From: Tolypocladium sp. Sup5 PDA-1
Taxonomy: Eukaryota > Ascomycota > Sordariomycetes > Hypocreales > Ophiocordycipitaceae
Direction of reading: 5' to 3'
Assembly (NCBI GenBank): GCA_000750105.3
Contig: JPHH03000045.1
Coordinates: forward strand, 124,001-188,000
DNA: 64,000 bases
Shown piece after piece: positions 11,839-23,635 of the stretch; position 1 is the stretch's first letter; each line of letters begins with the position of its first letter. The notes below the pieces were generated by a model, which ran no database searches, was not told the origin of the DNA, and was given only the letters and a program-made list of their open reading frames with translations. A program made the position numbers and the translations under genes.

Positions 11839-12787
11839 ATGTCGAAGAGAAGCAGCGCCATGGCGACAAGCTCCAACGGTGGTGCTGGGAAGGACGCCGG
11901 CAGCTCCAACCAGCCTGGTATGTCGTCACCCGGGATACGACAGGTCTTGGGAAGGCAGCAGTTTTGCTAATGGAGACGCGTGCGAAGCTATCGACAAGCA
12001 GAAGACGCTGTTGTCAGCCGACGTGGGACACTTCTCTCTCGTGCGCGCGATGCACCTGGCCGACCTGATCACCCTCATGAACGGTACGCGCGGCCCTCGA
12101 CCTGCCAATGGCTGAGTGTGCATGCGGTCGCTAATGTCAGTTTGGCGACGGACAGGTTTCTGCGGCGTCATGTCCATCTTCTCGTCTCTGCGGTACTGCC
12201 TCGGCGACCCGACCGCGCTCGACAACGTGTGGGTTGCGCTGGGCTTCCTGCCCTTCGGCCTGTTCTTTGACTTTTTCGACGGCCGGGTTGCGCGGTGGAG
12301 GAATAAGAGCAGCCTCATGGGACAGGAGCTGGATTCACTCGCCGACTTGGTACGCCCCGTCGCATCCATCGTATTTTGTCCATGCGACGTTGAAGCTAAC
12401 AGATATTCTTTCCACCAGATCTCGTTTGGTGTCGCCCCAGCCATGGTTGCCTTCACCCTCGGCCTCCGATCCGTCCTCGACACCCTCGGCCTCACGTTCT
12501 TCGTCCTATGCGGCCTCACCCGCCTGGCCCGGTTCAACGTCACAGTCCAGGTCCTGCCCAAGGATGCCTCGGGCAAGAGCAAGTACTTTGAGGGAACGCC
12601 CATCCCGACGTCGCTCGGCGTCGACGCAATCATGGCCTACTGGGTCTACAATGGCTGGATCCTGGATGATCTGCCCCTCGGCTCCTGGTTCGAGGGCTCG
12701 ATCCTGGAGTTCCACCCTGTGGTGTTGATGTTCATGGTGCACGGCTGCCTGATGACGAGCCGGACGATCCGCATACCGAAGCCTTGA
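11839..12787 (+). CDS. CHO1: CDP-diacylglycerol-serine O-phosphatidyltransferase (phosphatidylserine synthase)
   Basis: Four exons, 11839-11917, 11988-12083, 12156-12349 and 12419-12787, encode 245 residues. The enzyme condenses CDP-diacylglycerol with L-serine to make phosphatidylserine in the ER. The CDP-alcohol phosphotransferase signature D-x2-D-G-x2-A-R-x8-G-x3-D-x3-D is complete (Asp97, Asp100, Gly101, Ala104, Arg105, Gly114, Asp118, Asp122). It is followed by hydrophobic segments and a conserved FEGTPIPTSLG stretch. Intron 1 (11918-11987) ends in AAG; this acceptor was chosen because it restores the reading phase and lies a normal distance after a CTAAT branch point, whereas the earlier AG gives an intron of only 37 bp. 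Introns 2 and 3 have standard signals. Length and motifs fit the fungal single-copy enzyme. Confidence 0.95.
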
Positions 12788-14114
12788 GAGTACGCACTGC
12801 GTACCGCTGGCAGTGAGAATGGGGAAGGGTTGTTGTGGCGAAAGCATCGTGATGTTGGCTTTTTTCCCTACAGTCTGGGGTTGGTGATGAGCAGCACACG
12901 ATCAAATCACAAAGGGGGGTTTGCGGCAGTTGGCCGGGAGAACAGCAAAAGGCTAGAAAAACGCAGGCATGAGATAGTACACACGGGACTGGTGAGGCGA
13001 GTCTCCTTCGATCCTTCCCAATGGAGCACGGGGGCGGAACCTGGTCCGCGGACTGGGCACGGTTTACGCAGCTCACCGTAACCACAATGATACATGATAC
13101 CCCGCTGCCTGCATGAAGTCCTTGGATGCGACGACGTCTGTTCGTGTTTGTGCATTGCGTGGTGACAGGAGATGTGCGGTGTTGGATTAGTTGGTTTGCA
13201 GAGGACATACTAGCAAACGGATCCTCGTTTGTACATATTAGTCACTGGCTGCGGAAATATTTTGGTCGCCGGCTACGGCAGGTAGCCTACCCGCTCAGTG
13301 ATAATCACTGGTACCCTGGCCGTTTACCTATTGTAAATAAGGATCTCGGGAATAATAGCTATTTAGAGACTAATCTAGCTATAGCTATATGAGCTAGGCT
13401 TCCGACTAGCCTTGAATAAAAATATACAAGCTGGCTCTTTTATTATCCTCTGGATCCCCGTGTCCAGGGTAGGTGTCCCCCATCGTCACGACGACTTGGA
13501 TGGACTTTGTCCATGACGGAACGGCGAGCGTCGGAGAGGCTCGATTGGAGCAGATAGATACGAGGGTGGTCGCCTCGAAATGCCTTTAGTTGCTCTCTGG
13601 ACTTCTGTGCGCTATCTGGGTTACCCCCATGGATGTCACTGCGTGTCGTGCCTGACCCTCAGTAGAGGGATTCATTTCATAAATCGACCTTCAACCAGAA
13701 GCGCTCACCAGAAGAACCAACATGGCAATTACCCAGCGTTAAAACTGGGTGGGTGGCTAATTCAGTGATATCACAGACCGAGACTCGTGTCTTGACCAAC
13801 ATAATACATGGGAAATTGACTACTCAGCGAGGGATACACACTCTCCAAGACCGACCGACACTCATAGCACTACCCTGCAACCAGCAGCCAGCAGCCAGCC
13901 GGGTGTCCCCCCCCTCCGTAGAGACTCCCATCCACCTTGATTGTCCAAAAACAAAGGAATCATTGTAATACTTGTACACGGGAACGCAAGGAAACAAGAA
14001 AGAGACAACGAAAGATGAGGAACAACGGTCAGATGCGCAGCATGCAGACGAAGAAAAAACATAGGTTCGCCTGATTGAGATAACAGGCAAGGTGTCCAAA
14101 CAACAAGACTCTTC
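12788..14114. other. Convergent intergenic region with an AT-rich patch
   Basis: The two flanking genes converge here. No gene is visible. A conspicuous stretch at about 13325-13440 is much richer in A+T and in TA dinucleotides (runs such as TAGCTATAGCTATAT) than the rest of the GC-rich window; it may be a mutated repeat relic. The remainder looks like 3' UTR and spacer. Confidence 0.5.
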
Positions 14115-16952
14115 TCAAGGCGACGCGACGCTGCTTCCCCTGGGGAACTTGCCGGGCATGGGCAGGTTCGAGATGGTCGCCACGCTGTCGGTCCTGTGGT
14201 CCGTCGGTCGGTTCGTCTTGGTGTTGTCTGCCAACGGTGTTTCGCCTGGCGTCTTGTGGTCGGCCGCCTCCGTCTCAGGCACAGACTGCAGCGCCAGCTC
14301 TTGCTGCGTCTCGGACTTGGGGACGCTTCCGGCGGTCAATCCAAGGACGTTGGCATTATCACTGCCAATGCCGCCGTTGACGTAGTTGCGGCCGTTCATT
14401 TCGGCCGACTCGACCCCTTTGGCGCTGCCGTTCTGACGCCTCTCGTTCGCGTCGGCCTCGGCGTCTACCTTTCTGCGCTCTAGGTCGTCACGAGCCCCCT
14501 CATACAGGCCATCCTGCCCCTCCGCAGCTGCCGACTGGGGCTTTTGGTAGGTGTGCGACGCAAAAATGGGAGCGACAAAGTACCCGTCCTCACGATCTTG
14601 CGCCGCATGGGATTGCTGCACTGGCTCGCTCGTGTATGGGTTCACGCCGTCGTGGTGCGCCTGCTGACTGGCGATGGCCGCCTGCGACGGCATCTCCTCC
14701 ATGGGAGTCCGTTCCGTGCCTCCGTATCCCATATGGTTGTCGTGGTTCTGCTGCCAGTGGCTTCCTGCAGCGTACGCCGCCACCGGTAGGGCTCCGGCGG
14801 CGGCAATCGCCTGGGCGTCCGATGGGTGTTCCTGGCGACCAGAGCTTACACTAGAGGGTGATTGAGGGGCCTGTAAGCCTCGCTGTGCGTTGACTTGGAT
14901 ATCTGATGGGAACCGCCCACCTGGTTGGGATCGTCGGGACACCAGCTCTGGCCGCGGCTCTGGGTTAACGTCCACCTGGTTTGCCGAGAAGGGCTCGTCG
15001 TCGTCCTCGTCGACGATGCCGTCACTGCTCGCCGAGCGGCGCGAAGATTGGCTCAGGCTCCGGGAGTGGGTGCGTACAAACTGGGTGCGTTCCTCGGGCG
15101 TCTTCTCGGTCAGGGCCTTGATGTCCTCGTACCAGGCCATCATCGTATCATGGCTCTCGGCGCGGAAGACCCATGTGTGTCCTCGGTGCATCGTGCCCGT
15201 CTGGCGGCCTTTGAGAATGAACTTGTTGGACGATCCGCCCTCGGACGAGTGCGAACCCAGCTTCTGCTCCGGCAGGTAGAGCGACATGACTGGGGCTTGC
15301 GCCTTGTCCGCCGACTTGAACTCGTGGAGATGGGTAGTCGAAAGCACATACCTGTGAAGGCGCACCCGGTTAGTTTATGAAACATTGAACGGGGACGGAA
15401 CGTCAATCGATTCAGGTGCGGAAAGGTACTTACCAGCCAGCTGTGTAGCTCTTGAGGTACTTGCTCTTGCGCTCCAATAGACCGGCACGGATCTCCTGGG
15501 CGGCAACGTGATCCTGGCCGGGATAGTGGATCTGCTCTGGAGACCGCATAGGAATCGTCGGATCAACAATCTGCTCATCGTGGGTCACGAAATGTATCCA
15601 TTCCTGGTCCTTGGGCATGGCGATGGGGCCGTCGCGGAGCTCCTCGACGACACCGTAAGCGTTGTCGGCCTCGCGCTTCAGGATTCCGGCGTAGGCATTG
15701 TATGCCTTTTGAATCTCGCCAACAACAATGGACTCCAGCTCGCGGCCGGAGCCCTCGAGGTTGAGGTACGCCTGGTGGAGGTAGTTCTCCTCGTCAATCT
15801 GACGCTCGACCTGGCGATCTACGGCCAAGCGTAGCAAGTACGGGTCCTGCTTGCCCGTCGTGGACGCGGAATCAACCTCGTTCTTGTCCAGGACATCGGA
15901 GAGCGAGCGTACGGCCTTGTTGGTGCTGTCCATTTCGCGATCAACGGAGTTCTTGAAGTCGCCCGAGAGGTGCTTGATCTCCTTGATCTTCTGCTGGAGA
16001 TCGCTCCGGAGACCGGTGAGGGCGAGAATGACGTCCTCCTCGATCTCCTTGGCCTTGCTGGCCTCTTGGATGGCGGCCCTGTTGTAGTTGCGCAGGAACT
16101 GGAGGGCATCGTCGATGCCGGCCGACTTGAGGAAGTTGGGCGGCGTGGAGATGTTGTTGGCGACGTTGGCGAGCTTGACGAGGGTCTTGGATCGGTGCTC
16201 GTAATGTGACTGGATCTCGCGGAAGTAGGTGATGAGGTCCTTGAGAACCTTTCTCCATGCTGTTCAGAATGGGCCCGTGGTCAGCTGCGATTGTGAACAA
16301 CAACAACAACAACAACAACAAGCAATGGCTGCCGCCGGGGAAGGGGAGATGGGGGCCAAGGGACAGATGGGCTGGGGAGCAGCGTACTCTGGAACCTGCT
16401 GGAGAGGACATCGGTAGGAGTGCCCGTGGTCGGGACGGGGCAATAGAATGCGCTCGAGGCGTCGTCCGGGTCCGAGGCGGAGTGGAGGGCGAGGCTCCTG
16501 ACGCTGCCGGCCCGGTTGCTGCGACGGCTGCTGCTGCGGCGCAGGCTGCCGGCGCGGCGCATCGATGCCTTTTTCTTGAGAGTGTTGTTCCTGACGGGCA
16601 GCTGCTGGTCGTCGCCCGCGGCGAAGCTGTGGACAGAGCTGGAGCGCTGCATGGCGGCCGCTCTGCTGTTCCTGGTCGGGCCGTCGATGATGGAGCTGCC
16701 GCGCTGGCTGGCGTCCCACTCTTCGGTGAATCTGCCTGCGGCGGCGGCGGCGGCACCAGACGGCGAGGGAGATGAGCTCTTGAAGCTGCTGTGTTTCTCG
16801 TCCCTGCGTTGCCGAGAGGGGGAAGCGGATGCGTAGGGGCTGTTGTGGTGGTTCTGGAGCTGTTGCTGCTGCTGCAGGAAGACGAGCGAGCTGCGGTTGG
16901 AGTTGGGGGTATGATGCGACAACGACGACATCACCGACTGGGGTCGATCCAT
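14115..16952 (-). CDS. slm1: SLM1-type F-BAR/PH-domain protein (TORC2 and PI(4,5)P2 effector)
   Basis: Three exons on the minus strand, 16952-16388, 16259-15434 and 15351-14115, encode 875 residues. Residues 1-185 are disordered and rich in Ser, Gln and Arg. Exon 2 encodes the helical F-BAR-like region, starting near TWRKVLKDLITYFREIQ and running to about residue 445. The PH domain (about 450-560) spans the exon 2/3 boundary, with GWYVLSTTHLHEFKSADK and, at its end, HTWVFRAESHDTMMAWYEDI. The last ~300 residues are low-complexity. Known: Slm1/Slm2 bind PI(4,5)P2 at eisosomes, are phosphorylated by TORC2 and affect actin and sphingolipid signalling. The 128-bp first intron contains an AAC trinucleotide repeat (16297-16322). 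The upstream sequence is pyrimidine-rich on the coding strand, as expected of a leader. The C-terminal tail is likely fast-evolving. Confidence 0.92.
16297..16322. repeat. AAC trinucleotide repeat inside SLM1 intron 1
   Basis: About nine tandem AAC units on the plus strand, which read as GTT/TTG in the SLM1 transcript. They lie 37 nt from the 3' splice site, so they form part of a U-rich intron segment. Length changes here would not alter the protein. Confidence 0.9.
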
Positions 16953-19411
16953 GACGGAGGTGCCGCTACGTGGGTATGTAAGTTCTGTATGTATACCTTA
17001 CGTATCGTATAGGCCACCTCGGGCTACTGCGCGTTTGAGCCGGCGCCAAGGAGAGACGGGACCAACCACAAGGTTTCGGTCAGGCCTGGCGACGACTGGC
17101 GACGAAGATGGCAGACGGAGGGGGGAGGAGTGCTGCTGTTGCTGGCAGAGGACGAAAGAGAGACATTCTTCGTCACTGGTGGAGAGAGACAGAGAGGGAG
17201 AGAGGGAGAGGCAGAGCGCGGGGGACCCACGACGGCTAACAGTGCGTACGCCAGCGCCAGCGCCAGCGCCAACGCCAGCAGCTACCTACCTAGGTACCTT
17301 ACCTACCTACTCGTAGGTGGTGGACTGGTGGTTGACGCAATGGCACGATTGCAAGTGAGACTTGGCTGTGCGTCCGTCTCCATCCTGTGCAAGTGTGCTG
17401 TCCACGATACCCTGGTCGGTTACTACAGTGAAGCATGGGCTGCAGCCTGGCATCATCTGCTGCGCCATGGACGACCAGAGATGATGTTGAAATGTACATC
17501 GCCAACGAGCGTCAGCGGCAACAATTGTCGTCACAGTCCTTCTCGAGATCTACAAGGCACGAACCCACGCATGCCGCATGGTTCCCAGCAGGGATTCCCT
17601 CACGGTCTCATCTCCCTGTTGGGCCCCCAGATTGTGAACCGAGCCTCTTAGTCTTGCTGCCACGGGCGGAGCTCCGTCACGGCTTCAGAACAGCCCGCAG
17701 ACTGGAGCGGCACCTGCAGCTGCGGCCGCCAGGCAGCGCATCAGCTAATTGAAGCTCCAAGTCCGTCCAGTCGGACCAACGTCGCCGTACTCGTAGAGCC
17801 GTGGAGCCTTGTCGCCTTTCGGAGCCAAGAAGCCGTTGATGCACCTGATGGATCCCCCTCCCCGGTCGCCCCGAAAACCCTCGCGGCGCTGGGATGACGT
17901 CAGGAGGCACAACACCCCGGCCATGGATGTCGACCTCACCGTTGATGGCTTGATGCGCAAGCCCACACAGATCTCTTCCGCTCTCTTGCACCGCTCCACC
18001 AGCTCTGCTCGGCGACGGCGAGAGGCGACGCCGCCTGCCATTGGGTCTTCGCCAGGCAAGCCGGCAGCGATCGCCATCCTCCCGTTGGAACGGCTTGGGG
18101 GACGGAGAATCTGGCTGCGATGCTGCTGAGCCACCGCGATCGGCTGTTTCACCACTGCCAACTTTTCCCGTGGACCAAGGCGCCGTCTCTACGGCTGCAT
18201 GGCCTATTCACCCTCACTGCATCTGACCGCACTGCGTCAGTCGTACAGCAGACGCAGCGATGGGCCAAACGACGCTGGCTCGACATTGCTCCCAGACATC
18301 AGACATCATCATCAGCATCGGCGACAGCGATTCAGCCCACGGCGACATCGAACCCATCTCCCCTCGTCATCTTTTCACGTCATCCACTCCCGTGCCAAGA
18401 TCCCCCGACCCAGAAGTGAGAACGGCTGGTGTACTCCGTACTAAATTTAAGTTGGGCCGCACGGAGTATCCGTACTCGTACGTACTCGTACGTGCTTCGT
18501 AGAGATTCACCCCGGAGCACCTACACGGCGACTAAGTTACCAACCCATACGAGTACTCGTTCATTCAGAACCCACTCGCCCCACCATTTTGGCGCCGACT
18601 GTTGGCTGCATCCGGCGCCCCAGGCCGAGGGCTTCATGATGCTGCTGCGTTTGCTATCATCAGACACCGCCCTCGTACGTTGGGCAGATTGGCTTCCATG
18701 CTGCGGCCATGAGTGGCAGCGTGGAGACCGGAGAGCCTTCTCCATATGCCAAGGTCCTCCCTCACTCTACGGCGTTTCTCTTCAAGACTGGTTATCCATT
18801 ATGGGATGCAGCCTGTTGCGCGATGAGAAAGCATCTCGAGCTGCAAAAGCATCAATCACATCAGCCGGCGTTGACATGTGCAAAATACAAATCCGATGCG
18901 TTGTTCATGGCCAACAAGAAGTCCGTCATCGTTCCTTTGCATGTGCCCTTCCATTGGGCGTTGGGCCACACCCCACACCCGAGTGTCTCACACCATCCCT
19001 CATGCCAGTCCCCAGCTCAGCCACAACCTCAAACCGTGTTCCATGTCCAGCTGCCATCGTGATTACTTTGCACTGTTCGATCTAGGTTCACAGATATAGC
19101 CATGGTGACAACGATAGCAATGCGCTCTTGGCTTGTGGTATCTCCTCAGACTCAGATGCTTCGGGCTATCTTCTCACTCCCTTGCTCGTCCGGGCGACTA
19201 ATGATATGTCCCAAATGTTACGGTTCTCCAAACTCCATAGCGCCAAACCTGTCCCTACCAACCCTTTCGAATGCTGCAAATAGGTCATCCTGTTGCCCCC
19301 GAGAATAGTAATGATGCAGCTCGTCAGCTTCATGGGGCCCTGTTCAAGGGCCCGGTAAATATAGTCTCCGCCAGGCCTCCAACTCACTTTGTACTTCGTA
19401 CAGCCTTCCTC
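16953..19411. other. 2.5-kb gene-free region upstream of SLM1
   Basis: This holds the SLM1 promoter and leader and the 3' side of the SPIN90 gene. Seen: a GA-rich purine tract near 17155-17220 (CT-rich on the SLM1 coding strand), a GCCAGC-type hexamer repeat at about 17249-17280, a TACCTACC cluster at 17281-17316, and TACTCCGTA/ACGGAGTA/TACTCGTAC words at 18432-18498. The frames 17745-18161 (-) and 18429-19085 (+) lack protein-like composition and were not called. Confidence 0.5.
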
Positions 19412-21039
19412 TCATTCCGGTATTGTTGGTTCGGCCGGAGGCTGCTCGACCGTCTTCATCCTGCCAAACCGCCGCGGCGGCGGTGCTTTCGGGGGTATCT
19501 TTTTGCGGCTTCCATTGACATGGACCTCGGGGATTTGTGCGAAAGGGATGCCGTGCCGGTGTTTTGGCACAGCCGGTAAGGGTTTCTTCGCCTTGACCGC
19601 AGTGACAACTTCTTCTTGTGAAGGCGCATCGATGGCGTCTCCTGCCTCGGGATCACCTGCATGTCGACTCGGCGTCTGCACGCCCGGCCTCTCCATCACG
19701 CCCGCGACGTCTCCGACGCTGATGCTACTTGCGTACTGAGACGGGGATAGGCTGATGCCGAGGAACTTGCGAGCCACCTCGGTCTGTCCTGATGATTCGT
19801 TTTCTTCCGTTACCTCCTCCAACCACTTTACCTTGGTTACTCTGTCCACCAGACGCAGCGTGGTTTCGTCCGCGGGCGCAAAGTGGGCGTTGTGTGAGCC
19901 GCGCAGGATCTTCAGCACCCGCAGCACCTCGTCTTGTTTGTAGTGCGGCGGCTGGTTGAGCTGCGTATGCGCCAGCAGGGGGTACATGACCCTCAGATAG
20001 GTATGTCGCAAGGATATCTTCTCATCGGGCAGATCCATCAGATTCCGGATGATGACGTCTAAAAGCACCCGCAGGTCGTTTGTATAGAAGTACTCGTAAG
20101 TTGCTTTCGTGGTGAATAGCAGATAGAGCAGCTTCAGTATCAGAAGCTGAAGGGACGTCTCGGTCTCGCGGTTCAGGAGCAAGATGATATTCTCCCCGAA
20201 CGTGCGAAACAGCGGTCCGTGAAGGCTGAGGCATTTGACGATACGGTTCGTTAGCTGCGCCGGAGGGGTATTGGAATCTGTGACGGAGTCGGTCGACGCC
20301 AACATGTACTGTTCGTTCAGGACAAGCTGTGACAGTCAGCACGACAAAGGCTCTGTCGTTGCGCAGAAGGGCTGCCTCTACACTTACCAGGACTCTGATT
20401 GTAGGGTAGTGATACGGATCTTGCACGTCATCGGATACGCCCTCGATGATCCGGAACAGATAGTGGATAAAGCTGTCATCCACCAGCATCAGGTCGTCGA
20501 GCTTCAGCCGCTCCACGCGCGACATCTCGTACATCAGCTGCAACAGCAGGCGGTGCAAGCGCGGGTCCTCGTCATCCTGGCGCCCGTTGATCAGCTCCAG
20601 CAGCCGTGGGAAGCACGCGTCCTCGATCATGCGCGGGAAGGTTGAATCGTCGTGGCGTCCGTCAAGGAATAGCAAGAACGCAATGGCGTGCAGGGGGCCC
20701 GTGTCGTCCTCCTGTAAAAGGCTGTGAACGATTTGCGTGCGAACGTAATCCTTGTTTGTTTGAAAGAGCTGGCTCTCCAACAGCATTTGGGCACAGCTCA
20801 GTACATCGTCTTGAGAGTCGGGATCCCGCTCGCGGAGCTTCGTTGTGAGGTCCAGCCAGGTGCGCAGCGCATCGTCGATCGACTCGTGGGTGTCGCACTC
20901 GTTTGAGACGCATTCGCCAATCTCTACTACCCTGTCAGCCTGTCGCCATTTAAAGCTCTCGAGTCCTTGCCGGACACGCACCAGTCCACAGTCGCTCCTC
21001 GTCCTCCGGAGAGCAGGCCGCCTCGTCGAAGTCCGCCAT
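19412..21039 (-). CDS. LDB17: SPIN90/Ldb17 family regulator of Arp2/3-dependent actin assembly
   Basis: Three exons on the minus strand, 21039-20982, about 20926-20388, and 20326-19412, give about 503 residues. Residues ~25-370 form an all-helical, leucine-rich armadillo-like domain characteristic of SPIN90/Ldb17 (Dip1 in fission yeast), for example LVDDSFIHYLFRIIEG and LRHTYLRVMYPLLAHTQ. The C-terminus is proline-rich with KIPPKAPPPRRFGR, a class of site bound by SH3 domains. Known: family members activate Arp2/3 to make linear seed filaments and act at endocytic sites. Intron 1 is about 55 bp, and its acceptor is uncertain by one codon (TAG at 20927 or at 20924); intron 2 (61 bp) has clear GTAAGT and CACAG signals. 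The short first exon, MADFDEAACSPEDEERLW, was chosen because it restores phase and begins with a good ATG. Confidence 0.88.
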
Positions 21040-21733
21040 GGCTGCCAGGTGCGTGGGGATGCAGCAGCGACAGCATCGGGCCTCGCAGGAGCCGGCTGCG
21101 GCGAAAGAGCACGGCGGAAACGAAGAGAAAGCTGGAGCAGAGTGAAACGAAGCAGGGCCAAGGCGCCGGCCAGCTGGTGATGCTTTGAACAGAGATATGC
21201 TGTTGTACCGTGTGAAAAGGTGGCTTGCAGCATCGACGTTGGAGGTGGCAGGCTGGCTTGATGGTGGGGTAATAACTGCAGCGAAGCTCAGCTTGCAAGT
21301 TGGCGGGTGCTTAATAAAGTGCTGGCGTCGAAACGGCCGCCAACGTGAACCGACTCCACGAGGTCGACATGGATCAGCTGCGCCGTGACCTCATCGCCTC
21401 GCTTTGCTTGATTTGGGCTCAAAATAAGGAATCCCTGCATGTAAGCTTTTCTCTCCAATGCCACGGGCCTCTTCGTACAACAACCAGCCCTAAAGATGGG
21501 GCGAATCATCATCATGCCAAAGACGCCTGCATCACGGCAGAATCCCCTCGGTGGCCTTGAAACTTTCTATCTTCTATTCGTATCTCGTCCCGAAACACGT
21601 CCGAGGGTATCCCAGCTTGAAACACCAGCACAGCCACCGGAATGCACATCGTGATCCTCCGAACCAAACGCCAAACCGCAAAAACCAACGCAATCACGCC
21701 AACAGGAACAAGGAAGCGGCTGAAGAAGTCACG
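21040..21733. other. Intergenic region upstream of LDB17
   Basis: A 0.7-kb spacer between two genes on the minus strand, holding the LDB17 promoter and the LRO1 3' UTR. No gene, repeat or RNA structure is evident. Confidence 0.5.
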
Positions 21734-23635
21734 CTATGACTTCCCTGCTGCCGTTCCCCCCTCTTCCTCGCCATCCTCGTACACCTTGACCCTGGCGGCG
21801 TACTCGCGGATGTTGCTCACGACGTAGTCCGTGATGGTATCGCCCTTGCCGGCAGCCACCCTCAACACCAGCTCATTGAGATTCTGTCTCCCGAGAATGT
21901 CGACGTGGTCCGCCGTGTTCGGCCCGCCTCTTGCGGTGAACCGCTCCGGCTCATGGGGCATCTCCACCACGGTTATCTTTGACCCCCCGGGATTGTATCG
22001 CTTGATATGCCACCCGCGGTTGCACATGTACCCCGTGCTCAGGAGGTTGACGGTGCCGTCTCCCTCTCCCATGACCACGCCATGATCAACCTCGCCTTCT
22101 ATGAGCCCCGTGTCGATGGTTATATTCAAGTTGGTGGTTGCCGGCTGATCAGGTGCCCGGTAGTAATACGACCGCTCGGTAGGCTTGCCAATGCCGTAGA
22201 AGCAGTAGATCTTGAGGTTGGGCGCGTTCGGGAGAGCTGTCTCGAGGGGATTGATCCATTTTCTTGGAACATTCTCGTTGGCCTCCACCTCGGCTGCGCT
22301 GTGCGCCACGCCGTGAGAGTAACTTTCCTTTATCTGCCTTTGGTACCAGTCCTCCGTCGTGTTGAAGAGGTACGCCAGGGAGGCATCGACGGTCATGTTT
22401 CTGTCCGGGGCGGTCCAGTTCGCGCCGACCTTGAAGTTGAGCAGAGACCCATACGAGAAGTTTTGGCCTGGCTGGTCGTCTGGCGCCCAGTTCAAGTCTC
22501 CCCAGACAGCGTCGCCTCCAAGCGGGAGCATGGACGAGATGCCAGGCATGGCCCGGAAGATCTCGGCTCGTTCTTCCTTGCTCAGGAACTTTTCCAGGCC
22601 GTATATGGCAAACGCGTTGAGCTGGGCTGTGTCGCGCATCTCACCCGACAAGACAGCCGTCAGACCCTTGACTGCGCCGAGCATGCAGCCGCTGATGTTG
22701 ATCCAAGACTCGACATGGCGATCCACCCAGTCCTTGCCGCCATGGCCGCCTTTGTCAGACTGAACCCAGTGGAAAAAGTAAAGGATGACCTGGCTACCCA
22801 TGCTGTGCGAGGCGAGCACCACTTTCCTGCCCTCGAACGCGACGGCAGTCTCGATGTACGACTTGAGCCGGGAAAAGTACTGGTCTCTCACTTCGAGGTT
22901 GGGATAGGACAGCCGCCAGTCGTACGCAGCCGTGTATGAGTTGGTGGGATCGTATCCAATCGTGGCCAAGTTCTCGAATATCTTGTTCCAGATCCAGTAA
23001 CCAGTGATGAAGAAGTCCGTCGCATCGAACCCCTGGGCGGCGCGCAGCTTCACTCCGGGTGGATCGAGGCCGGTCCTCTTGTCGAGCATTATGTGCTTCT
23101 TCCAGACTTCCTTGTCGAGTACAAGAGCCTTCATCATGGTCCAGCTTCCCCACAGGCGCTTCCGGAAATATTGCCTCGAGATGTTGGCGGTACCCCACGA
23201 CTCGAGGCCGGTCGAGATGACGCCGGGGACCATGATCATGGGATGATATGCGTCCAAACCCTCCGCGCGGGCCTTGAGACCGACGGAGAAGGAATCGTAC
23301 GAGTCGGTGACGTCCCGCTCGCCCTGGACGAGGTCTCGCATGTCCCTGACGAGGCCGGCGGGGAGGACGTCGAAGATGCTGTCCATGGTCAGGTCGCCCA
23401 GTTCGGGGAAATCGATCAGGTCATTGCTCTGGGCGAAAAAGCCGGCCGCGAGCAGGCCGAAGAGACTACCGAGCAAGAAGATGAGGGTGTTGCGGCGCTT
23501 GCGAGTCTTGGGAACGCGCTCGACCACATGGACGTGGGGAGTCGGCTGCACGGCTGGGCTGTCCTCGCGCTCGGCAGCATCGTCCTCGACAGGCCGCGAC
23601 TCCAGGGGGATGCGGCGTCGCAAGGTAGTGGCCAT
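21734..23635 (-). CDS. LRO1: Phospholipid:diacylglycerol acyltransferase (PDAT)
   Basis: A single exon of 633 residues. The enzyme transfers an acyl group from the sn-2 position of a phospholipid to diacylglycerol, making triacylglycerol in the ER. A basic, disordered N-terminus (1-48) precedes one transmembrane segment (about 51-68, LIFLLGSLFGLLAAGFF), leaving the LCAT-like catalytic domain in the lumen. The catalytic residues are visible: Ser278 in SHSMGSQ, Asp526 in GEGDGTVN and His577 in TADHVD. The lid/oxyanion region contains the LESWGT stretch typical of the family. The start at 23635 (MATTLRRR) was preferred over upstream in-frame ATGs because the upstream part has no conserved character. 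Length matches yeast Lro1 (661 residues). Its neighbours are unrelated in function. Confidence 0.95.
   Translation of the reverse strand: MATTLRRRIPLESRPVEDDAAEREDSPAVQPTPHVHVVERVPKTRKRRNTLIFLLGSLFGLLAAGFFAQSNDLIDFPELGDLTMDSIFDVLPAGLVRDMRDLVQGERDVTDSYDSFSVGLKARAEGLDAYHPMIMVPGVISTGLESWGTANISRQYFRKRLWGSWTMMKALVLDKEVWKKHIMLDKRTGLDPPGVKLRAAQGFDATDFFITGYWIWNKIFENLATIGYDPTNSYTAAYDWRLSYPNLEVRDQYFSRLKSYIETAVAFEGRKVVLASHSMGSQVILYFFHWVQSDKGGHGGKDWVDRHVESWINISGCMLGAVKGLTAVLSGEMRDTAQLNAFAIYGLEKFLSKEERAEIFRAMPGISSMLPLGGDAVWGDLNWAPDDQPGQNFSYGSLLNFKVGANWTAPDRNMTVDASLAYLFNTTEDWYQRQIKESYSHGVAHSAAEVEANENVPRKWINPLETALPNAPNLKIYCFYGIGKPTERSYYYRAPDQPATTNLNITIDTGLIEGEVDHGVVMGEGDGTVNLLSTGYMCNRGWHIKRYNPGGSKITVVEMPHEPERFTARGGPNTADHVDILGRQNLNELVLRVAAGKGDTITDYVVSNIREYAARVKVYEDGEEEGGTAAGKS

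Noticed and set aside
11918..11954. Shorter first intron of phosphatidylserine synthase
   Set aside because: It would be only 37 bp, below the usual fungal minimum, and lacks a branch point. The 70-bp alternative has a CTAAT branch point and fits the phase.
18429..19085. 218-codon frame between SLM1 and LDB17
   Set aside because: Starts inside the TACTCCGTA/TACTCGTAC repeats and is rich in Ser, His and Cys with no domain.
22007..22939. 310-codon frame antisense to LRO1
   Set aside because: It is a shadow of the LRO1 exon with no independent protein signature.
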